Positions 57,921 through 64,000 of a stretch of DNA of 64,000 nt are shown in pieces. Numbering within the stretch: position 1 is the first letter of the stretch; every line of letters starts with the position of its first letter. A program made the translations under genes and the position numbers. The notes under the pieces were generated by a model. The model had not been told where the DNA came from. It made no database searches and was given only the letters and a program-made list of their open reading frames with translations. The DNA comes from Acanthococcus lagerstroemiae (lineage: Eukaryota > Arthropoda > Insecta > Hemiptera > Eriococcidae), in contig CM063112.1 of NCBI GenBank assembly GCA_031841125.1, positions 18,874,603 through 18,938,602 of the forward strand, in the 5' to 3' direction.

Positions 57921-58529
57921 TCACGCAGGTATACTGGACCGCCACAGTGTTGCCAAATAGAAATTTTAAAATTGCCCGAGTCGCACGTTTGAAAATGCCT
58001 GAGATCAGATTTCCCTTGTTCTGATTGTTTTTCTTCGGAAGGAAAAAGGGGTAAATGGAAGAACGACACGTGGTCACTCAAGTTACTTATTGCGTTTAAC
58101 AGTAAATTCAGAACTCAGAGTGATAACGATATAAAAAAAAATACAGTGCTACTGCTCGGACCCAATCGGGCCGATACGATGTACGATATATCGAATTATC
58201 GAATGTTCGATAGTAATTAAATGGCGTTGTTAACAACGATAGATGATATCATTTTCGTTGTACCCAAAACATCTTCTCAGTTCTCACAAAGAACACTAGG
58301 AGCGCTGAATAAACAGTTCCAAAATTTCTGGTCGGGTTAGACTCAGACTCTTGCATCAGCTTAGGGAGAAATTGTAAACTTTTTATCATCCAGCCTTTCA
58401 CATTTTTTTTTAGCCCAGTCTCAAAAATTCCTGAGATTTGAATGAAATTACCTGAAAACCTGAGCAATGCCGGAAAAATGATCATTTTGCCTGAGATCTT
58501 AGGCAAAATCCTAAGCTCTCGCAATACTG

Positions 58530-58640
58530 GACCGTCATTTTGATCCCCAAGCTAGTCTGAGCATTCTCGAACGCACTCGCTCTCGTTCGCGAACGGATGA
58601 TCAAAGATGTTTGGACTAGTTGGGAATCAAAATGACGGTC
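58530..58640. repeat. Imperfect hairpin of about 110 bp
   Basis: GACCGTCATTTTGATCCCCA at 58530 pairs with the reverse complement near 58640, with further pairing over CTAGTC and CGAACG words. It is probably a small MITE. Confidence 0.6.
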
Positions 58641-59855
58641 AATTGTACCCGTGTGAAACTATAGCACCTTATTAAGTGTAGGAGTTCTTATGACGCGGCG
58701 CGAAATAGGCCCCCTGGAATATTTAAAACGTGTTTCCTTCAAGTTCCTCCCTCCACGCTGAACGTGCTTTCTTTCTTCCTATTTTTTCATGACGATGCAA
58801 CAGCTAATATGACGTTCCCTCAGGGGCGGAAATAGAGCGGAAACTTTGGGGGGGGGCTGAAGCCCCAGCGCCTAAAATCTTCTATTATACGATATAAAAA
58901 TGAATGTCTGTCTGTGTATGTCCTTCATATTTCCATGGAAATTTCTGTTAATGTATGCCTGCGTGTGTGTGTCCTTCATATTTCCAGGGAAATTTCGATT
59001 AACAACACGGTTGCATACTTGACTACACTGTTCATCCAATCACCATGAAACTTTGGGAAGTTGTTCAATACACTCCTGCGAAGGTTTCTGGGGGGAGGGG
59101 GAATAGTGGGGTTGGGGTATGCTTCCCCGGCACGCTCCTGTTACTATCACTTCGTACTACTGAGTATACCTAAGCGAAAAGCGAAAACCGTGCCTCAGTG
59201 GCTGACATTTCTATGGAAATTTCTATTAACAACACGGCTGCAAACTGCACGTGTCTCCTGCAGAGACACATGTTGTAACATTTTATATGCTTTCGTATCC
59301 TATTAAAATAAATTTTCATGAAAATTTCTATCAACAACACGGCTGCAGACTGTAGTCGCGCAGGGCGCAGCAAAGATCAAGATCGATGAGCACATGACTG
59401 GAAGAAAAATAAATTTCCACGGAAATGTCAACCACTGAACTGAATTGTCACCTTGAAGAGCTAAATCGTACAGACTGGCTTCGTATCGGGGGACATGGTA
59501 CGGGTTTCGCTCAAGTATACCAATGGCTGGAAGAAAATGGAAATATCAACCACTGAACTGAATTGCCACCATGAACAGGTAAGGAACTGTGAGCTGAACT
59601 GAGCTGGAAATGAGAACGGAAAAGAAGAAGAACTGCAGTCGTGCACGGCGCAGCAAAGATCAAGATCAATGAGGACATGGCTGGAGTTACGGTTTTCGCT
59701 CGAGTATACCCATAGCTGGAAGAAAAATAAATTTCCATCGAAATGTCAACCACTGAATTCGTGTCGGGGAGCGTGTCATGGGGACCTCACGACTATCGTT
59801 GTTGTGCTTATTTTCGCCTATCCATGGAAATGGGGGAGGAGGGAGGGAGGGAGGG

Positions 59856-59858
<3 letters not shown>

Positions 59859-59892
<34 letters not shown>
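59859..59892. repeat. (GA)n microsatellite
   Basis: A run of about 17 GA units preceded by GGGAGG repeats. The Arg/Glu and Ser/Leu open frames across it are not genes. Confidence 0.9.
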
Positions 59893-59895
<3 letters not shown>

Positions 59896-60121
59896 TAAGT
59901 GTGTGTGAGGATAGACTGAAATTGCAAATCAATCCAACCCATTTTCAACATTTTGGGACTCACGTTGTATCTGAACTATATGTGGTTCAATTGTAGGGAG
60001 ACTTAAAAAGGGGTAAGATACATGTTGGGCATTCGTTGATACTGAAAAAGCTTTCGAAAGTGTTAAATAGAATACAATGTTCGACAGGAAATAAAGAAGA
60101 AAGTCAAGTTATTTTAAACTT

Positions 60122-60340
60122 CTTTTCTAATTTGCTCTCAACCCGAGCCCTGGAATCCACCCTTTCGAGCATTACCTCAGAGACGTCGGAGAGGCTGCTA
60201 GGACTGTCTCAGCCCTCTTCCCTTCTGGCCGAAAAACCGGCCTAGGTCGAAATCCGGCGAGTTGCTACGTGGGATCGAACCCGGGAGCTCCGGATTCCGA
60301 GACCAACGCGCTATCCACTCGGCCAACCAGTCTTCTGGAT
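60122..60340 (-). mobile_element. tRNA-derived SINE with perfect 16-bp target duplication
   Basis: AAGTTATTTTAAACTT occurs exactly at 60106-60121 and 60341-60356. Read on the minus strand, the 219-bp insert starts with a tRNA-like head carrying an A box (TGGCCGAGTGGA, 60325-60314) and a B box (GGGTTCGATCCC, 60282-60271), the internal RNA polymerase III promoter. A non-tRNA body ending CAAATTAGAAAAG follows. The long duplication indicates LINE-mediated insertion. It lacks a full cloverleaf context, so it is not a functional tRNA gene. Confidence 0.9.
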
Positions 60341-61095
60341 AAGTTATTTTAAACTTATATAACAGACAGAAAACTACATTAAGAATAGAAGGAGAGAAAA
60401 GGGAGGCAAATATGAAAAAAAGTGTAAGGCAGGGGTGCTCGTTATCAGACACTATTATTTAATTTGTACATAGAGTGGGTTATAAAAGAAATAAAAGAAA
60501 AATTTGAAGCAAGTGTGACCATACATGGGAGAACGAGTAAAGATGTAAAGAGGCTTAAGTTTGCAGATGATATTGTCTTACCTATTAACTGAAAGAAGCA
60601 TTGGTTTGGAAAATATTTTAAATAGAATGGAGGAGATTTTGAGTTAGAATATTGTACGAAAATATTAAAAAAATAAAACTAAAGTGATATGGTATGCAAT
60701 CGATGTGAACATGATAGCTTAAAATAAAAATTGTTCAGGGAAAAATTGAGGAAGTAAGCGAATTTTGTCATATCAGAAGTAAAATAACAAAATATGAAAG
60801 GTGTAAAAGGGATATTAGTAGTAGAATAGTCCAAGCTACATTAGAATTTTATCAAAAATGTAATTTATTCAAATCAATAACAAATCTGGAAATCAAAAAA
60901 ATGATTTTTGAAAACTTATGTTTGGGGTGTAGCGTTGTATGGATGTGAAATTTGGACCATAGGAAAACCAGAGAAGAGAAGGATCGAAACTTTTGAAATG
61001 TGATGCTACAGGCGAATACTTCATATCAAATGGACGGATAAGGTAAGAAATGAGGAAATACTTAACAGAGTATCAGGTAGAATGGACATTTGGAA

Positions 61096-61500
61096 CAGTC
61101 CCATAGCCATGGGGGCAAACTGCGGCGGATCCCCCTCTAAAAGTATCTTGAGCCCCACTAGGCCACGATACCAACATTAAAAAAATCATCATTACGCTGA
61201 ACGAGAAAGAAAGACGGGATGGAAAGAATCAATATCACAGAAACATTTTAAAATTTAGAACAAAAACTTGGTCAACTAATTTCGGGCTCTTAGACTGGGA
61301 ATGGGATTAGTACGTAATAGCCTTAGTACACTCTGCCTAAATTACCCGAGGCTGTTTAGATAACGAGGCGAGACACCCATTGAAATTAAACATAAAACCC
61401 ATGTACACTTTTCTCTTCGCTTGTAATAAAAAATGTCAGTCTCGGTCCCCCAAAAGGTTCATAGAGCCCCAGTCACACATAAACTCTGGCTACGGTGCTG
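61096..61500. mobile_element. hAT-like MITE, 405 bp, with 8-bp target duplication ATTTGGAA
   Basis: CAGTCCCATAGCCATGG and CTCTGGCTACGGTGCTG are inverted ends. ATTTGGAA flanks both (61088-61095 and 61501-61508). It interrupts the LINE 3' region, whose reading resumes after it. Confidence 0.88.
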
Positions 61501-62566
61501 ATTTGGAATTGTTTGAAGATGAGGAATCATGATAAACTAATAGGGCATAACTTGAGGCACCCAGGAATAATATCACTCCTGTCAGAAGGAAGGGTGGAAA
61601 GAAAGAATTGAGTAGGTCGAGAAAGATTCCAGTAATGTCCACAGATAATCGAGGATATCAAATGTAAGAGTTATTTGGAAATGAAAGAACTTGCACAAGA
61701 TAGGGAGAAATGGGAAGCTGAATCAAACCGGTCGTAAGACTGATAACCTTCTTATTATCATCATTTCATACGCGACTAAACATGTTCTGGTTTTCTTTTG
61801 AATTTGTAGAAAGATATAGTCATTATTACGTGGAATGTAAGGAGCAAAATGTGGATTTACGTGGGTATTTTTTTTTTTACTAATGTTTTGGAAAAAAGGT
61901 TTTCAAACAGCTTTGAACTTTGTACTTTACTTAATTTGGGCACTCACGCACATCTACCTTAGTCTTTTTCGTTATCAGTGGGATCATGATTAGGCTGACT
62001 ACACTATTTATCCCTCGAAATTAGAGGGCGATAGTACTGAACTCACTTAAACCAACTTACTTAAGCCCACGGTCTACGGTAACTTTATTAAAATCCAAAA
62101 ATCACAGCCCCCCACCAAAAAAAAAAACCATAAAAAATAGATTTTTCTCTGTAATAATTCGTTTGTAAGGAAAAAAAGCACACCAGCACAAACGACAATA
62201 GCAGCACTCGTATAGTTTTATATTTTTCATTTAAGCGGGCTAATTTTAAAACTGGGGGCTTAGCCCCCTCTAGCTTCCCTCTATTTCCGCCCTGGTTCCC
62301 TCCAAAATTCTCTATTTTGCACGACGATGTAACAGTTGATACGACGTTCCCGACAAAATTCTATTTTTGGAAGACTGGGTAAGCCGACCTCCTCATGGTG
62401 TCTTCTGGATAGCGCTAACAGGCTTACAAAACTGTGAGGGATTAAACTCGGACATCGTTTCGGACTAAACTCGTATATAGCTTCGGACTAAATTCGGCCA
62501 TTAACGTGGGACTAAACTCGGTTAAAAAAAGGTCAACGGGACTAAACTGAGAACCGCCCGCTTTAA

Positions 62567-63035
62567 ATACCAGAATGTGGATTTGTAGGTAGTAGATATA
62601 TAATGCGGGTCCTGCATCACTTTACGTATGTCTCGTTGCAGACCTAGATGTTTGAAGGGGAATGTTTATACACATTTCGCGCGAGATTTTGAGTATGTAT
62701 GCGAGAAGTTGCACGATGTAATTATTTGTTGCGAATTTCCAACTATCGGGGATAAAAATTTAAAGTGGGGGAGGGGATGTATTAAACTATCGATCGGAGG
62801 TTGTTCTGAGTTTAATTCTCGAACGAATAGATGTTAAATATTTTATTATTATCAATATTTTTTGTTTATCCCGTTATGCTCTCCGATTTGCATGAGTGGA
62901 AAGCTTAGTAGCGGAGACAGCCGGGATTTAAATTCCGGGCTTTGAGCTCAGCATACAGCGGTGGATATACGATCGAATTTCACTTCTAGATAAATTATTT
63001 TGCTAATAGGATAGTCGATAAAAGTACCGTTTGAT
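62567..63035. other. Noncoding flank of the MULE-like element
   Basis: No motif was recognised. The short frame 62628-62837 has no known domain. Confidence 0.35.
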
Positions 63036-63625
63036 TTAGGCTTTCATTCCCATTGTCAGCGGATTTTTACTCGAAATACAAAAATACCTACTCGCCACTC
63101 TTCTGAAAAATATGGATTCAGTTTCAAGTGCTTGTAGGGTCGCTTCTATGCTCTCACCCGCGAAATATACCGTTACTTTTGCTGCGACATTCCGCTTCAA
63201 AAATTCCAAGAAATCGCATTCCGATCTCGTTTGATGCGTGAGCAATGGTAATTACTCCCACAATAAACCAAACCAGTTCACTCCTAGTCAGAGCATTTTT
63301 GCTAATGAGGGTTGCTTCTAGGTTCTCTCTCATATATGAAATACGTATACCAGTATAGCATCGACATTCCTCAAGTCCCGTTATTCGCAAACCCCACTGT
63401 CAATAGCTAGTTAGCATGTTGGAATATCGTCTCCTGGAGAAAATTATCGTTGGCAAAATGATGAGTATAATTTATCCCCTCCAATTTTTCGACCATTGCA
63501 AGACCAAAGCAGAGTGAATATAATATTGAAACTGCAACTGCAATTTCATTCCACGTTTTGCATCGCCTACGATACGACTTGATATTTTTGCTGCTGCTCC
63601 TAGATTTCGTTCTCGAATCTATCAA
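63036..63625 (-). pseudogene. Possible chemoreceptor-like fragment, broken
   Basis: Three minus-strand frames follow each other. 63625-63407 has a hydrophobic run WNEIAVAVSILYSLCFGLAM preceded by KSYRRRC. 63390-63154 has ELVWFIVGVITIAHASNEIG and an amphipathic tail. 63245-63036 has a repeat-like segment (VYFAGESIEATLQALETES) resembling SYMRENLEATLISKNALTRS in the previous frame. The order of a helix after an SYR-x-x-x-N-like phrase, and then a helix ending A-x-x-SNEI, loosely resembles the last part of exon A of the receptor at 19036-19802. The two EATL segments suggest an internal duplication. Frames change twice without good splice sites, so if real it is damaged. Confidence 0.3.
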
Positions 63626-63640
63626 AGGATTTTAGCTGCT

Positions 63641-64000
63641 TTTTCGCGGTCGAATTTTCTCGCTCGAGTATTTTCAATAATTCTCGCATTTTTCAATTTT
63701 AATTTTAATTTTAACTTAATAAGACATTTTGCGTTTTATCTTTGTTAAAAAGACAATTTTTTATACTTTTTCGATTTTATTAAAAAATTTTTGCTTCTCT
63801 TGCTGCGCGTGATTTTCCGCTGTCTTTCTTCCAAGTTTACACAGACATCTGATTCTAGTAAGTATTTCAATCTTTTATCATCGCCTTAGTTTATTTGCAA
63901 GTGAATTTACGTAATTTTTCTTTAATTATTCATCATATGTGTTCATATATACGGAATATTCACGCGAAATTAATTTTCTGCTCAATAGAAATGGCATCCA
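63641..64000. other. AT-rich edge of the window
   Basis: T-rich with stops in all frames; no feature is supported. Confidence 0.4.

Larger units (their letters stand above)
60005..61740 (+). pseudogene. RTE-like LINE, reverse transcriptase to 3' end, with two nested insertions
   Basis: In order are FVDTEKAFESVK near 60031 (first catalytic Asp), the segment broken by the SINE (60122-60340), SVRQGCSLS near 60420, NLYIEWVIKEIKEKFEASV near 60462, RLKFADDIVLP near 60551 (catalytic FADD), the C-terminal RRI-LHIKWTDKVRNEEILNR region near 61010 and RMDIW near 61078. The hAT MITE (61096-61500) follows, then the terminal GHNLRHPGIISLLSEGRVE and EMKELAQDREKWEAESN phrases near 61550-61730. Several stops and shifts are present. 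The endonuclease half is missing, as expected for 5' truncation. Confidence 0.82.
58821..62294. mobile_element. CAGGGGCGGAAATAGAG element, 3.47 kb, nested in the MULE
   Basis: CAGGGGCGGAAATAGAGCGG at 58821 and CTCTATTTCCGCCCTG at 62294 are inverted ends. GTTCCCT flanks both (58814-58820 and 62295-62301). The left part resembles the repeat split by the foldback element at 5187-7640. It contains internal direct repeats (GCGCAGCAAAGATCAAGATC near 59365 and 59648; AATGTCAACCACTGAA-type words near 59427, 59542 and 59742), a GA microsatellite (59859-59892) and the RTE LINE. No transposase is recognised. Confidence 0.68.
57267..62559. mobile_element. MULE-like element, 5.3 kb, with GTTTAGTCCC subterminal repeats and nested insertions
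   Basis: The left end GGGCTGCATCCGAATTTAGT (57267) and the right end, whose inverse reads GGGCGGTTCTCAGTTTAGT (62559), are related. Both are flanked by GCTTTAA (57260-57266 and 62560-62566). Behind each end lie four or five copies of a TTTAGTCC word (57281-57395, and inverted at 62445-62545). A MULE transposase remnant follows the left end (57485-57920). The second TIR element at 58821-62294, and the LINE, SINE and hAT MITE inside it, are later insertions. Subtracting them leaves about 1.8 kb of the original element. Confidence 0.68.

Noticed and set aside
60260..60340. Functional tRNA gene
   Set aside because: A and B boxes are present, but the unit continues into a SINE body and is bounded by a 16-bp target duplication; no terminator directly follows the tRNA part.
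50841..64000. Missing ligand-binding-domain exons of the nuclear receptor
   Set aside because: I scanned for the conserved helix 3-5 wording and saw none; downstream sequence is LINE, MULE and other transposon material. Exons beyond the window cannot be excluded.

Overview
The window reads as insect nuclear DNA: AT-rich, short exons with GT-AG introns, gustatory-receptor-like coding sequence, an HNF4-type nuclear receptor, RTE, jockey and BEL/Pao retroelement remains, and many hAT-like, mariner-like and MULE-like DNA transposons. A sap-feeding hemipteran is a reasonable guess, but the sequence alone does not fix the order. No prokaryotic operons, CRISPR arrays, rRNA or functional tRNA genes are visible. 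Every identification comes from motif reading; no database search was run.

Host genes. (1) A C2H2 zinc-finger gene or pseudogene (2455-4416, +), preceded by decayed fingers in a broken frame. (2) A gustatory-receptor-like gene on the minus strand. Its exons at 19802-19036, 13941-13852 and 13763-13692 join in frame across a 5 kb transposon-filled intron; the N-terminal exon was not found. (3) The most interesting locus is a five-exon nuclear receptor gene (41751-50840, +). It has a short acidic N-terminus, a glutamine-rich segment, a complete HNF4-like zinc-finger domain and a C-terminal exon that ends in a four-heptad coiled coil where a ligand-binding domain is expected. (4) A second, broken receptor-like fragment lies near the right edge (63036-63625, -).

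Mobile DNA makes up most of the rest. 0.5-1.6 kb holds a cluster of a 16-bp motif in both orientations. 5.2-7.5 kb is a foldback element that interrupted an older repeat whose uninterrupted copy lies at 58.8 kb. 9.0-10.6, 20.8-23.1 and 60.0-61.7 kb are RTE-like LINEs; 38.9-39.7, 52.8-54.3 and 55.9-56.1 kb are other LINE fragments. 11.2-13.0 kb is a long-inverted-repeat element. 14.7-15.35 kb is a deleted mariner. 23.5-26.5 kb is a composite hAT-like unit with an 8-bp target duplication and a TCAC-rich satellite core, with an inverted second copy at 32.5-34.4 kb. 27.3-28.4 kb is a hAT element with an 8-bp duplication that keeps a transposase C-terminus. 29.4-29.8 kb is a BEL/Pao integrase fragment. 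57.3-62.6 kb is a nested stack: a MULE-like element contains a second TIR element, which contains an RTE LINE, which contains a tRNA-derived SINE and a hAT MITE, most with readable target duplications.

The receptor gene is itself invaded. Intron 1 carries a roughly 515-bp tandem array split by a 2.47 kb insertion. Intron 4 carries an 894-bp hAT element with a perfect 8-bp duplication and a 259-bp hairpin MITE. Regions not mentioned here or below (for example 8.0-9.0, 10.7-11.2, 34.5-36.4 and 50.9-52.1 kb) show no recognisable coding content.
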